Shown piece by piece: positions 21,081 through 32,497 of a DNA stretch of 64,000 bases. The stretch comes from Plasmodium brasilianum (taxonomy: Eukaryota; Apicomplexa; Aconoidasida; Haemosporida; Plasmodiidae), in the NCBI RefSeq assembly GCF_023973825.1, contig NC_090121.1, positions 1,720,001 to 1,784,000 of the forward strand, in the 5' to 3' direction. The notes beneath the pieces were generated by a model that ran no database searches, had not been told where the DNA came from, and saw only the letters and a list, made by a program, of their open reading frames with translations. The position numbers and the translations under genes were made by a program. Position 1 is the stretch's first letter; every line of letters begins with the position of its first letter.

Positions 21081-22181
21081 GTTTTGTAAGTGAAAGGGAG
21101 TTGTTCCAATGCTTGGCCTCACCTATTTGCTTCTTCACTTGCTTCTTCACTTGCTTTTTCACTTGCTTCTTCACTTGCTTCTTCACTTGCTTTTTCACTT
21201 GCTTTTTCACTTGCTTTTTCACTTGCTTTTTCACTTGCTTTTTCACTTGCTTTTTCACTTGCTTTTTCACTTGCTTTTTCACTTGCTTCTTCACTTGCTT
21301 CTTCACTTGCTTTTTCATTTACTTGCTTCTTTACCTATTTGCTTTTTCGCTTGCTTCTTCACTTACTAGCTTCTTCACTTATATACGGTTCCAACTTTTC
21401 AATGTCAGATAACTATAAGAGTTAAAATGAAAAAAAAAAAAATTTTTTTCTCGTAAAAGTGAGCGAATAGGAAATGGTAGTAATTATACTGTACACTTAG
21501 TAAACTGTTAACAAATAGTGAAGTACAATTTTTTATTTGCTCTTTAGATTTCATATGGGATGTCTAAAAAGAACAATCATATATATCATAAAGGGGCACA
21601 TGGAATAATTGGGCCACTAAAAAAAAAGGCATAGGCACATATACTCATTCATACGCGCATTCGTGCATACATGCATACGCATATATGCATATACGAATAT
21701 ACGCATATACGAATATACGCATATACGAATATACGCATATAAGCTCATATGCACATATACATATATGTATAATGTCTATACATGTGCTAATCGCGCTTTT
21801 ATATACTCAAAATGATTTAGTGAAGAATTATTGTGTAGCTTTATTTTACATCAATATTAAATTGTCTACGTCATAATCGTACCATTTTAATTAACTCTAT
21901 TATTATAAATTTTTTTTTTTTTTTTTAATTCTATTTCTTAATGTGTTAATGAGCTTATAAATGATGCCCGATGTTATGTAGATGCCCTTTTTTTTTTTTT
22001 TTTTTTTTTTTTCCATTCTCCGCGTAAATTTCCCAAAATTTATTTTTAATTATGTACTACTTTTATTTTATTTTATTTTATATTAATTTATCTTATTTTA
22101 TTTTTCCTTTTATAAAAAATTAAAAATAACAAATAGAAAACATGTAGACAACCTATTTACCCAATTTAATTATTTACTGAG
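21081..22181. other. AK7 upstream region with a 12-bp array
   Basis: Divergent spacer between the AK7-like gene and a possible small plus-strand gene. It contains the 12-bp array described separately, an atacgcatatacga-type array at about 21675-21745, and long T runs at about 21910 and 21985. No gene is supported. Confidence 0.55.
21124..21320 (+). repeat. 12-bp minisatellite (gcttnttcactt) upstream of AK7
   Basis: About 16 near-perfect 12-bp copies, variable only at one or two positions, just upstream of the AK7 start on its 5' side. All six frames are open through it (Lys/Gln/Val on minus; Phe/Thr/Cys, Ala/Ser/Leu and His/Leu on plus). It is best read as 5' leader or promoter DNA rather than protein. 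Confidence 0.9.
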
Positions 22182-23034
22182 ATAAATGAGAACTTCTTGC
22201 TGGAAGCTCAAGGCCCATCTGTCAGCAAAGTGCAATATTCAAAGTATAACGTGCCGAAAAGGACATTGTACATAGGGGTATTATTATCTAGGCGTTCGTG
22301 CATATATACGCATGCCCGTACCCATACACTTGCCTATATGTGCACATATCTTATTTTGCCCCTACTAAAAATTTATAGTCAATGGCAGAAGAACTATGAC
22401 AATGTAGAAAACGTTTTTTCTAATATATGCGAACTGCTTTTTAAGTACCTGCTTCCATGTAAGAATATCACCTAATCTAATTTACTTCTCATTAGAATTA
22501 ATAAGGCAAGTGGCAAGGGAAGCCTACAAATGAACTACGCTAAACTTAGCTAAACTTTTTTTTTTTTTTTTTTTTTTAAACTTAAAAATAGTTTGTTCAA
22601 AATAGGGTGTAACTATTGTTCCCTTTTTAATTTGTACGTTTATTCCTTTGTACAATATATAAACCCTTGAAGAAAGCACAAATGTGTTTATTCCTTCAGC
22701 ATACTGCATGTGTGTATATAAAAACTGATGTTAATATGTATATATATATATATATATATATGTACACCGCTACAAGTGAGTTACCGTTTGTGGGTTTTAC
22801 AAAACAGAAGGTAATAAAAAAGCTCATAAAAATATTATATCCATGATTACAAAAGAAATAAACCCAAAACTTTCAAACTACATGTTAGGACGGATAAAAT
22901 TTTTAAAATTACGTAAAAAACTCGTGTTTCTCTTTTGTTTCGTTTCTCTTTTATTACTGTGTCCATATTTTAATGCAACATTATCATATGTAATGGGTAC
23001 CTCTCAATTTATTGATAAATTAAGATCGTTTTAA
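22182..23034 (+). CDS. Possible small spliced membrane protein, unknown; first exon not found
   Basis: Three segments join in one frame through plausible splice sites: 22182-22267 (NENFLLEAQGPSVSKVQYSK then YNVPKRT), 22379-22458 (QWQKNYDNVENVFSNICELL then FKYLLP) and 22811-23034 (from NKKAHKNIISMITKEINPKL to SQFIDKLRSF, stop). Phases agree across both introns. The product would be about 130 residues with one C-terminal membrane helix (LVFLFCFVSLLLLCPYF). I do not recognise it. The composition is far more protein-like than neighbouring frames, but the initiating exon is not resolved; an ATG pair near 21960 with a weak donor is one option. It lies between AK7 and UEV. Confidence 0.4.
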
Positions 23035-24438
23035 AAATATGAATATGGAATGAAAGCACACGAAAAGAAAAAAGAAATGTCCCCAAATTATGACAAGTAG
23101 TAGAAGTACCAAAACATTGAATAACATTTGTTTAATAAAAAATTATGAGGATTTGTTATACCTGATAAGGTTATTCAAAAGCGCATAATAATTTTTTTAA
23201 AAGATTTAGCTACACCGTTTTTTTCCTTTCTCTTCCAGCTATTTATGTCTCACTTCTTCTTTTTATATATTTAATAATTTATTTATTCATTTATTATTTT
23301 GCGTAGTTATTATTTTTTTTTTTATTCTGCCAGTTTCGCTATATATTATCAAAATGTAGCACATTGCTTATTGTACTATAAGATAATAAAATGTTGAAAA
23401 TCCAAGGGACATAGATTTCAATGAAAAAATAAAAAAAAATACACATGACGTGCAAAAAAATAAAAATATAAAATATAAAACTGAAAATTGAAAATAGAAA
23501 ATTGCAGCAAAAAAAGTGAAGCGAAACATGAAAAAATTGCAGCAAAAAAAGTGAAGCGAAACATGAAAAAATTGAAGCAAAAAACGCAGCAAAAAAAGTG
23601 AAGCGAAACATGAAAAAATTGAAGCAAAAAACGCAGCAAAAAGCGCAGCAAAAAACGTAGCAAAAAACGTATTAAATAGTGCAGCAAAAATACGGCAAAA
23701 TATTAACGTAAAAAATTGAAGAAAAAATTTAGAGCAAATAACAAAAGCGAAAAATTAATATATACATAATAAAAATTAACAATTCAAAATAGCAGTTAAA
23801 ATATATAATTGAAGAAAAATAAAATTAAAGTAAAAAAGTAATATAAATGCAGGTTATAAAAAGTTAAATAAGGGCACATCATAATTTTGCTTATTTACTT
23901 TCAAAGAAACGTTTTTGTGGTCCTTTGAGGATATAGTAGCATTTTCTATATTTTTTATTTATTGTAAATTTTGGAGGGAAAAATAATATATAAAAACTTA
24001 GAAATAAAAAACGAAATATATTTAAATTAAATATAGTCATCAACGGGTATATTTCGTTTTTTCGGAAAAAATAAAATGAAATTAAATTGAATTACCCTGA
24101 CAAGTTTACAATAGTAACATTCTTTTAAAAAAGATATATTTGTACAACCAATAGTTTGCTTTCTTATTTAATTTTTTTTTTTTTTTTTTAAATGTGATAA
24201 AATAAATATAATTTTTTGCCGAATTTAATATTCTGAATATATGGGAAAACTGTCTTGAAAGATTGAATTTAGTTTATATATATATATATACGTATATTAG
24301 TATACGTATGTTTACACATATGTATGTTTACTTATATACTTGTTTACGTATGTATATGTGTATGTGTGTGTATGCATTAAGGGATACCCAACTTTTTTAA
24401 CTTTAACACATTAAGTAATTTTACATTTATATAAGATC
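23035..24438. other. Intergenic region with A-rich tandem repeats
   Basis: About 1.4 kb. At 23490-23690 there is a degenerate array of gcagcaaaaaaagtgaagcg and gcaaaaaacgta-type units whose minus-strand translation is Phe/Leu/Arg/Cys-rich. The remainder is poly-A/T and (TA)n with no gene. Confidence 0.6.
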
Positions 24439-25006
24439 ATGAGCGAGGTAATAAATAAACACGAGGGAAAATAAAGTTAAGTAAATGGAAGAATTGTGTA
24501 AATATTTGTAAATTGGAAAATATCTGTTAACTGTAAATATTTTCTATTAAAATAACATGTCTTATTCATAATTTTATTTCCTCTTTTTAAATAAGTGCAC
24601 AACATGTGTAATGGAGCCATTAAAAGTTCATTTTTACATGTGCTGTTCATAAATATGCACAGTTAAATGTAAACTGTTCGTAAATATGTGCAGTTAAACG
24701 TGAACTGTTCATAAATATGAGCAGTTAAACGTGAACTGTTCATAAATATGAGAAGTTAAACGTGAACAGACCATGTTGTGAATATGTTTCCATGATAATA
24801 TGCATTACGTACGGTATATGTCTACATAAGCTTGTGCGTATATGGGTATACGTAAACATACATGTTAGAAATAATTTTCCATCTCGCAAGTTCACAATGC
24901 TTGTGAATTAGGAAAATATACAAATGAATAAAAAAAAAAAAAAAAAAAAAAACATAAAAAGATATTTAAAAAGTAGCGCATTTTTTGTGCTTATTTCCCG
25001 TTTTAA

Positions 25007-25050
<44 letters not shown>

Positions 25051-25895
25051 TATATTTATATGAATATTTATTTATTTTTTATTACTTTGTCCCACATAGG
25101 TAATTGTACCAAGAAGTTTTCGATTACTCGATGAATTGGAAAGAGGGCAAAAAGGAAATGTAAGTGAAGGTGTATCATTTGGGTTAGAAAGTGCAGATGA
25201 CATTACACTGTCAAATTGGTCATGCACAATATTTGGTCAGCCTGGAACCGTTTTTGAAAATAGAATTTATTCTTTAACCGTTTTTTGCGATGATAATTAT
25301 CCGGATGCACCTCCATCAGTTAAGTTTGACACAAAAATTGAAATGTCATGTGTGAACAGTAGCGGAATGGTAAGAAAAAACGATTAAATAAGTTTGCAAG
25401 AGTGAAAAAGTAAAAGTGAAAATATTATAAATATCATTTACGTATTTTGTTCACCTTTAATTTTGATATTTATCCATTTTTGTAGATATTACATTGTTAT
25501 AGAAATGTTGTGTTTGCATGTGTATATATTGCGGCATATTAAAAATATACCTCGATTGGCTTATTACTTTGGTTACTTGTTTTAATGCCCCCTATTATGT
25601 TGTTATGAAACATTTTTTGCAAAATGAACATTTCCTGCAGTATTGTATATATATATATATATGTATATACATATTTTTCTTTTTTAATTAAACACATACA
25701 TGATAGCACAACTGTTTATGCTTAATTTTTTTCCCTGCACATTTTTTTTTATAGGTTGTTAAGAATAATTTACATATTTTAAAAAATTGGAACAGAAATT
25801 ATACCATTGAGACTATTTTAATCGCATTACGACAAGAAATGCTGTCGAGTGTCAACAAGCGACTACCACAACCAAATGAAGGAGAAATGTATTAA
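24439..25895 (+). CDS. UEV: Ubiquitin-conjugating enzyme E2 variant (UEV1/Mms2)
   Basis: Inactive E2-like partner of Ubc13 that directs Lys63-linked ubiquitin chains, used in DNA damage tolerance. Exons: 24439-24447 (only MSE), 25100-25369 and 25755-25895, all GT/AG in phase 0, giving 139 residues, the usual Mms2 length. The fold is clear: [90 protein letters not shown], and a C-terminal [10 protein letters not shown]. The position of the E2 catalytic Cys (after the HPN motif) has no Cys and no HPN, as expected for a UEV. The tiny first exon is supported by a good donor (GAG/GTAATA). Intron 1 is 652 bases and contains a 30-bp array. Confidence 0.95.
24655..24770 (+). repeat. About 30-bp tandem repeat in UEV intron 1
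   Basis: Three to four copies of a unit containing gtgaactgttcataaatatg then agcagttaaac. It lies within the first intron of UEV. Confidence 0.75.
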
Positions 25896-27582
25896 ATATA
25901 TTGACAAGAATTATTAGTATTATTATTAAAAGGGAAAAAAAACAAACGAACAGAAGGACAAAAGGCAAAAGGACAGGGCATAAGTGGGTGTGTGTGTTGT
26001 ATTGCAGCCACCTTCGTAAAAACAGCATGTGAACGAGGAGTTATTAGTTTGTTACAATAAAATGTGTAGTAAGTGTATATATGTATGTATGTATATGTAT
26101 ACGTATGTGTATATTTTTTTTTTTTTTTCCCCATCTTGCCTTTTTAAAACGTACACCTTTTATATGTGCAAAGAAGTTGTTTAGGTTTTAATTCATAAGT
26201 AAATAAACCATTTTTTGAAATCGAAATTTTTATGTAAAAACAGCCAACATTAATTTTTTTTTTTTTTTTCTTTAAACTAAAATGCTAGTCGATTTATTAA
26301 GTAAATAAATAAATATATATATATATATATATGTACATATATGTGGGTATACTTGTGTCTTTAATATGAGCAGAATTAGGGTAGCAAATAGTCTCCATTT
26401 TTTCGTACAAAATTTGCTTATTATAATAGTGCGAATTGTAAAGGTGTTACGATACAGAAAATTATAATTACTTGTGCGCCCAATTTTTCATTGTACTTGC
26501 GTTGTATTTGCAGCAAGTTTTTCCATAAAAATATATAGATAACCTTATGTTTTGTATATATATATATATATATGCGAATGAGTATGAACAAATATATCCT
26601 TTGAGCCAAGGTGTGAACTGGTGTTTCTTTTAATCGCTCGCAGGTATGCCTTAACAGTGCTTAATACAAATTGCTAACTGATAAGGGGACATCATAAAAT
26701 TAAAGAGCGAGTTTTTTTTTTTTTTTTTTTTATTAAAGCAGAAATTATTGTGTCTATTCAATTTACTTTTTGGGGTAAATAATTTTTTAAAATCTGTACC
26801 AAACGAAAGGGAAATTAATATGTGTATCTCGTTATATTTAAAAAAAAAAAAAAAAAAGAAAAATAGAAAATTATTCGCAAATATATACAATTCTTTGTTT
26901 AGATTTATATGAATAAAATAGCGTTCTTTTTTTTTTTCTTTTTTTTTGTAAAATTTTTAACTCATTATGAATACTCAATACGCATATTATTGATTCTAAC
27001 AGAATACACAATATAATTCTTTCTCCCTGTTTTTTTTTTTTTTTTTTTTTTTTTTTTGGATCATATTATATGCTATTTGCTAACTGTTCTTATATAGCTT
27101 CATTTTTGCTAATTATTCCCATTTTTTGACCATACATTTTGTTGTGTATTCAGTACCAGAAAGAAAGGTAAAGGGAATGAATTACAATATTGGGGGTATA
27201 GGAAAGAGGGGGTGTATATAAAATATAATGTTCATTGCTAATACAGTGGAGAGCTAGCTAAAAATATATTTTAACATAATTTTTTGTTTTTTTTTTGTTT
27301 TTTTTTTGTTTTTTTTTTCTTTTCTTTGGTACTTTGTTTAAAAACTTTTTATTGTTTTCATTTTGGCTAGTTTTACTTATTTTTAAAAGGTAATAAAAAT
27401 TCCTTACAGTTTTTAGGAAACCATTGTTTTTGTAATTCTTTTAAGAGAAAGCGGATTGAGTTGGATCGCCCTTTTGTTGTACGTGTGTGTATATGTTTAA
27501 GTGTGTGCGAAAGTGTGGGTACATATATGAACATCTGAAGGCATATGCACATTTATACACGCAAACACACACCCATACATAC

Positions 27583-27616
<34 letters not shown>

Positions 27617-27701
27617 GTATACCCATGTGTATGCGCTTGCATGTGTGCAGAGCTCTCCAGTTTTCAATTTCAAAAGGCCCAAGCATAACAAAAAAAGATT
27701 A
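25896..27701. other. Intergenic region UEV to APE1
   Basis: About 1.8 kb with poly-T runs (about 26710, 27030, 27285-27320), (TA)n at about 26310, 26555 and 27585-27615, and a gtttttttt-type repeat at 27285-27320. No convincing gene. The frame that enters APE1 from 27627 is open upstream of the chosen start. Confidence 0.55.
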
Positions 27702-29345
27702 ATGAAAATTAGCAGCTGTAATATTGCAAAATTATACAATAAAGTTCATTACGTTTACAAAATTAAAGAAATACAGCTGCTCTCAAAATATTCAAATAAA
27801 TACAAAGGTAAGATAATAATGATTAACGAAGTGCAGTTGAACAGGAAAAGACAAAATGAGGGGAAGAATGGAGGAACAAATGATGAAGGTAGTGATAGTG
27901 AGTCTTACGAAATAAACAAAAAAACAAAACTCATTCCCAAATTAAAGGAAGAGAATTTTAGTCAGAATAACCTGGTTTCTAATTATTTTACATCAAATGT
28001 AAAAGGAATAGGAAATAGTTTAAAAGTTTATATTGAAAAGGCAAGTAGTACAGAAGAAACAATTAAAATCAAAAGCAATGAAACTGAAATGGATGAAAAA
28101 GAGAACAAAAAAATTTATTATAAGAAGGAAGAAAATGAGGATAGTTTAGCCATTTCTAAAGTAGAAGGTGTGAACATTAAAAGCGATGATAATATATATA
28201 ATGAACATACGAAATATGTACATGAGGAGGGTAATAATGTTAATAAGACTGTACTAATAAAAGAAAATAAATCAAACGATTTAGAAGCTAAAGGTGAAGA
28301 ACAGGTAAAAATAGTAGTAACATGGAATATGAATAGTATAACAGTACGATATAAGAATAAAGAAAAATGGAAAAATTTTATGAACTTTTTTAATAAAATT
28401 AATGCTGACGTTTGGTGTTTGCAAGAAGTAAGATTACCAGCAATGAATATAGGGGATAGTAAAAATGAAAATAAAAACAAAAACAAAAATGATGGCTTAC
28501 GCGATAGAAGCAAGGTTAAAAACTCTGACCAGAAAAGCTTAGTTGATTATGAAATTATAGATAGTATATTAAAAAATGATTTTAAAAATTATGATGCATA
28601 TTTTAGTTTAGCAAATATCAAATATAGTGGTCAGCTTGTGTTAATTAAAAAAACAATACAAGTAAAATCTATTCGTTATAATCTCTCTTTTGATATGGAT
28701 TCAAAAATACATCATGATGAAGGAAGAATAATTTTAGTTGAGTTTTCTGATTTCTATTTGTTGTCAACATACTCACCAAACAACGGTTTTGATAAAATAA
28801 AGTTTGAAAGACGAAGATTATTTGATGAAGAATTAGAAAAATTTGTCTCTTATTTAAAAAATAAAAAGCATTTAATATGGACTGGGGATTTGAATATTGC
28901 ACCAGAAGATATTGACTTATCACATCCTGCTGAATTTCGAAAAATGAAGAAGGGTAATAATGTACCGAAAGAATTTATTGGACAACCCGGTTGTACAGAT
29001 TTTGAAAGAAAAAATTTTAAAAAAATTTTGACCTCAGGTGATTTAGTTGATTCGTACAGATATCTACAAAATTTGAAGGAGAAAAATGCAGAAACAGAAT
29101 CGTCAAAAAATCCCATTGATGTTTCTAAAAAATCAAATATTAATGATAATATATATACATGGAGGTGCCCTTTTCTGCTTGGAAAGCAGAGCAACAAGGC
29201 AATGCGCATAGACCATTTCATTGTTTCAAAAAATTTTCTTAACCGTGTAGATAATGTCGAAATACATGGGTACAGTGTATTTCATAATAATTTCTATGGG
29301 TCTGATCATTGCCCTGTAATTCTGTACCTCAAAGGTGAGGAGTGA
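27702..29345 (+). CDS. APE1: AP endonuclease, exonuclease III/APE1 family
   Basis: Cleaves DNA 5' of abasic sites in base excision repair. 547 residues from the ATG at 27702; the frame is open back to 27627, but the sequence there overlaps microsatellite DNA, so the later ATG is preferred. The N-terminus is basic and hydroxylated (MKISSCNIAKLYNKV), compatible with mitochondrial or apicoplast targeting, followed by about 190 Lys/Glu/Asn-rich residues. The catalytic domain starts near residue 205. All family motifs are intact: TWNMNSI (Asn209/Asn211), WCLQEVRL (metal-binding Glu242), LLSTYSPN, WTGDLNIAPED (Asp396, Asn398), PGCTDFER, YTWRCPF, RIDHFIVS, and the catalytic SDHCPV (Asp535, His536). 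An insert after Glu242 (Asn/Lys-rich, about residues 248-275) is parasite-specific. No intron is needed. Confidence 0.93.
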   Translation: MKISSCNIAKLYNKVHYVYKIKEIQLLSKYSNKYKGKIIMINEVQLNRKRQNEGKNGGTNDEGSDSESYEINKKTKLIPKLKEENFSQNNLVSNYFTSNVKGIGNSLKVYIEKASSTEETIKIKSNETEMDEKENKKIYYKKEENEDSLAISKVEGVNIKSDDNIYNEHTKYVHEEGNNVNKTVLIKENKSNDLEAKGEEQVKIVVTWNMNSITVRYKNKEKWKNFMNFFNKINADVWCLQEVRLPAMNIGDSKNENKNKNKNDGLRDRSKVKNSDQKSLVDYEIIDSILKNDFKNYDAYFSLANIKYSGQLVLIKKTIQVKSIRYNLSFDMDSKIHHDEGRIILVEFSDFYLLSTYSPNNGFDKIKFERRRLFDEELEKFVSYLKNKKHLIWTGDLNIAPEDIDLSHPAEFRKMKKGNNVPKEFIGQPGCTDFERKNFKKILTSGDLVDSYRYLQNLKEKNAETESSKNPIDVSKKSNINDNIYTWRCPFLLGKQSNKAMRIDHFIVSKNFLNRVDNVEIHGYSVFHNNFYGSDHCPVILYLKGEE

Positions 29346-30238
29346 AACGCACTTTTATATATTTTCCAAATTTTTTTTTTTTTTTTTTTTCCCCCTACAC
29401 TTTAATTTTAATATTAATGAATATGTAAAACGGAATCTCAATATTTGGATGTAAAAAAAAAAAAAAGAAGAAAAAAAAAAAATGGTTACTAACTAGAAGT
29501 TTCATCGTTGACCTTATGCACACGAAACATGAAACATTGTATCTGTATATGTGGAATACAAAATATGCATGTATGTACAAGTACCCATAAGCTGATTTCA
29601 TTCTGTTTTGTTGTATTTCGCTTTAGTTTGCTTTATTTTGCCTTACTTTGCTTCATTCTGCTATATTTCATTACCCTTTATTTTTTCCTTTTTTCACACA
29701 TAAAAGATTATCAGTAATGTAAACATCAATTATGAAATGACTGAAAATCAAAATTCTGTTAATGTATTAACTACTGTTATACTTTAATGTTCATTTTGTC
29801 TAAAAATTGATAAGAATGTGTTTTAAAAAAGTAACTACTGCTTATTTTTCTTTATGTTCATTTGCCATCCTTTTGTGGGTTTAACCGGGGGGGTGTTACG
29901 ATTTTTCCAATTTTGCTTTAAAAAAGGCAAAAACGCAAAAACGCAAAAATGGGATAACGGAATAGCGTTATAAGATAATAATTTAATTACGCAATAACGC
30001 AATAACGCAATAAAGCAATAAAGCAATAAAGCAATAAAGCAATCATCTTTAACTTTCTGTTAGTATTCATTCGGACGTTTCATCGCCCGATTAATGGTAC
30101 TTACATAAATATAAAATGCCGTATTGCCGTTTTTCCTTGTTGCCCCATGAAATATATGTATATGCCTATATAGTTATATATATGACAATGTACACGCGCT
30201 TCCATATAGATTATTGTGTATATATGAGCATACATATA

Positions 30239-30287
<49 letters not shown>

Positions 30288-31554
30288 TAAAAAAAAAAAT
30301 CCAGTCCATTGCAGAAAAATCCGTATGTTTTGTTTTTTACTTGGTGTAAAAAGAAGGGGGAATAAACAAAAACGACAAAAATTTAAAAGTAAAAAGAATA
30401 ATAATGAATAATATAAATAATGAAATATAAAACATAACATGGTGTTTTAAAGACGAAATGAAAATTTTATTGCATAATGGCACTATGCTGATTATTTACT
30501 CATGCATATGTATACATATGTATTTTAAAATACACTTTAAAATGCAGCATTACGAATTATTTAAGATTACCCATTTAAAAATCATTACTTTCGACTAATT
30601 TATTTTTTTTCTTTATAAACTATTACCTTTTCGTTTTACATATGTATATATGTATGTATATATGTATATATGTATATATGTATAAACGTATATATGTATA
30701 TATGTATATATGTATATATGTATATATGTATATATGTATATATGTATATATGTATATATGTATATATGTATATTGTATATATGTATGTATATATGTATGT
30801 ATATATATATGTATGTATGTATATATGTATATATGTACATATGTATGTATATATATGTATACTATTGTACACGCACACTACCTTTTAACGCCTTTTTTTT
30901 TTCCGATAGGACAAACATAAATAAAATCGTATATTTATTATTTTTCTTTTTTGTGTGTGCATATTATTATATCCATAAAAAATGTTGTTAAAGGTAATAT
31001 AATAAGTTTATTTTGAAATTGATAAATTTTTATATTCTTTTGGCACTACAACACCCTAACTGTTTTTATATACATGTCGAATAGTTTAGTCATATTTGGC
31101 GTATGTATATATGATATATTTGTATATCATCATTTTAGTACTACAAATGCTTGTTCTGTGTTATATGCGTATATGAATTTATGCAAAGTACCGTATGTAT
31201 TTTTTGCATATATATATATATATACATACTTGGATACATATTTATATATTTATACGTGCATGTTTGATAATTTTTAACAGGTTAGGTAAAACTTTGATGC
31301 TAATGTTTTACTTTTTGTACATGACGAAATGAACATACATACTATATATATATATATATATACAGTACTCTTTCTTATTAATCGTATTAATGTTACTAGA
31401 ACTTTAAAGTTTATCATTTTTCACATAATTTTTTTCGAATATTTATTGTAGCATAACCATTTTTCTTTTTTTTACATTTTATTCGTTCATTTTATACGTT
31501 CATTTTGTACGTTCATTTTGTACGTTCATTTTTTTCGCGATTTTTTTACAATAT

Positions 31555-31690
31555 TTTAGCAATAGTTTAGCAATAGTTTAGCAATAGTTTAGCAGTAGTT
31601 TAGCAGTAGTTTAGCAGTAGTTTAGCAGTAGTTTAGCAGTAGTTTAGCAGTAGTTTAGCAGTAGTTTAGCAGTAGTTTAGCAATATTTTT
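31555..31690 (+). repeat. 12-bp minisatellite (tagcagtagttt)
   Basis: About eleven copies of a 12-bp unit, with aatagttt variants at the left edge, about 0.8 kb upstream of DOP1. Confidence 0.85.
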
Positions 31691-32029
31691 GAAATTTTTT
31701 TTTTTTGCTTTATCCTTTGTAATTTATCTTGTCATTTGTTCCGTCCTTTATTTTTTCGTTCGTATGTTCGGCCATTTTTTAGTTCATTTCGTCCCATATG
31801 TATTCATACTTAATACTACTTACATTTTACTCCATAGTTGTTTCTTTTTTCTTAGCTTACTCAGTTTTCCAAGAATTTAATTGAATTTTTTTAAACATAA
31901 GCGTTTTGTCATTTATGGAAAGTTTATTTTTCCATGCTGTTTTGTATAATTTGAAATCTGTATAACGAAGGTTGTTTGTACCCTTTTGGCTAGTCCTTCT
32001 TATGCCATTTGCAATTTACTTCTCTTAAT

Positions 32030-32190
32030 TTTATTTCGTTTTACTTCTCTTAATTTTATTTCTTTTTACTTCTCTTAATTTTATTTCGTTTTACTTCTCT
32101 TAATTTTATTTCGTTTTACTTCACTTAATATTATTTCGTTTTACTTCTCTTAATTTTATTTCGTTTTACTTCACTTAATATTATTTTTCA
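32030..32190 (+). repeat. 25-bp minisatellite upstream of DOP1
   Basis: Six or so copies of a 25-bp unit, acttctcttaattttatttc followed by gtttt, about 300 bases before the DOP1 start codon, so inside its probable promoter or leader. Confidence 0.85.
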
Positions 32191-32497
32191 TTTTTTCTTT
32201 TCCATTTTTCTTATCCTTTTATCGCCTATGTTAGTCCATATCTAGTACGTGGCACATAGCAATTTTTAACCGTGTGTACTTTTGGCAGTTGCTTATACCT
32301 TAATCATTTTATTATTACTTTTTATTATTATTTTTTTTTTTATACTCCCTTTTTATAAGCTATACGGCTTCCACGTTTTGTACATACATAAGTGTGCACT
32401 TCCATTTGTACGTTGCTTGCGCTTGTGTATATGTATATGGGCATGTCCGCTTTTAGACCCTACTATTAAACAGTTGCACGTGCGTATGATGTGAAAG

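Larger units (their letters stand above)
29346..32497. other. Intergenic region APE1 to DOP1, rich in tandem repeats
   Basis: About 3.1 kb. It contains a cgcaataa/agcaataa short array at about 29990-30043; (TA)n at about 30240-30282; an atatgtat array at 30640-30850; a cattttgtacgtt array at 31490-31530; a 12-bp array at 31555-31690; and a 25-bp array at 32030-32190. I see no gene. The Tyr/Ile/Met-rich frames are repeat translation. Confidence 0.65.

Noticed and set aside
21028..21318. Minus-strand KKQV-repeat protein upstream of AK7
   Set aside because: All six frames are open through the 12-bp array. Its tail is out of frame with AK7 and shows no conserved sequence.
25000..25065. Very AT-rich (TA)n region considered as a centromere
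   Set aside because: Far too short, and it lies inside a UEV intron. Plasmodium centromeres are kilobase-scale and almost entirely AT.
30613..30920. Tyr/Ile/Thr frames on both strands
   Set aside because: Translation of the atatgtat microsatellite.
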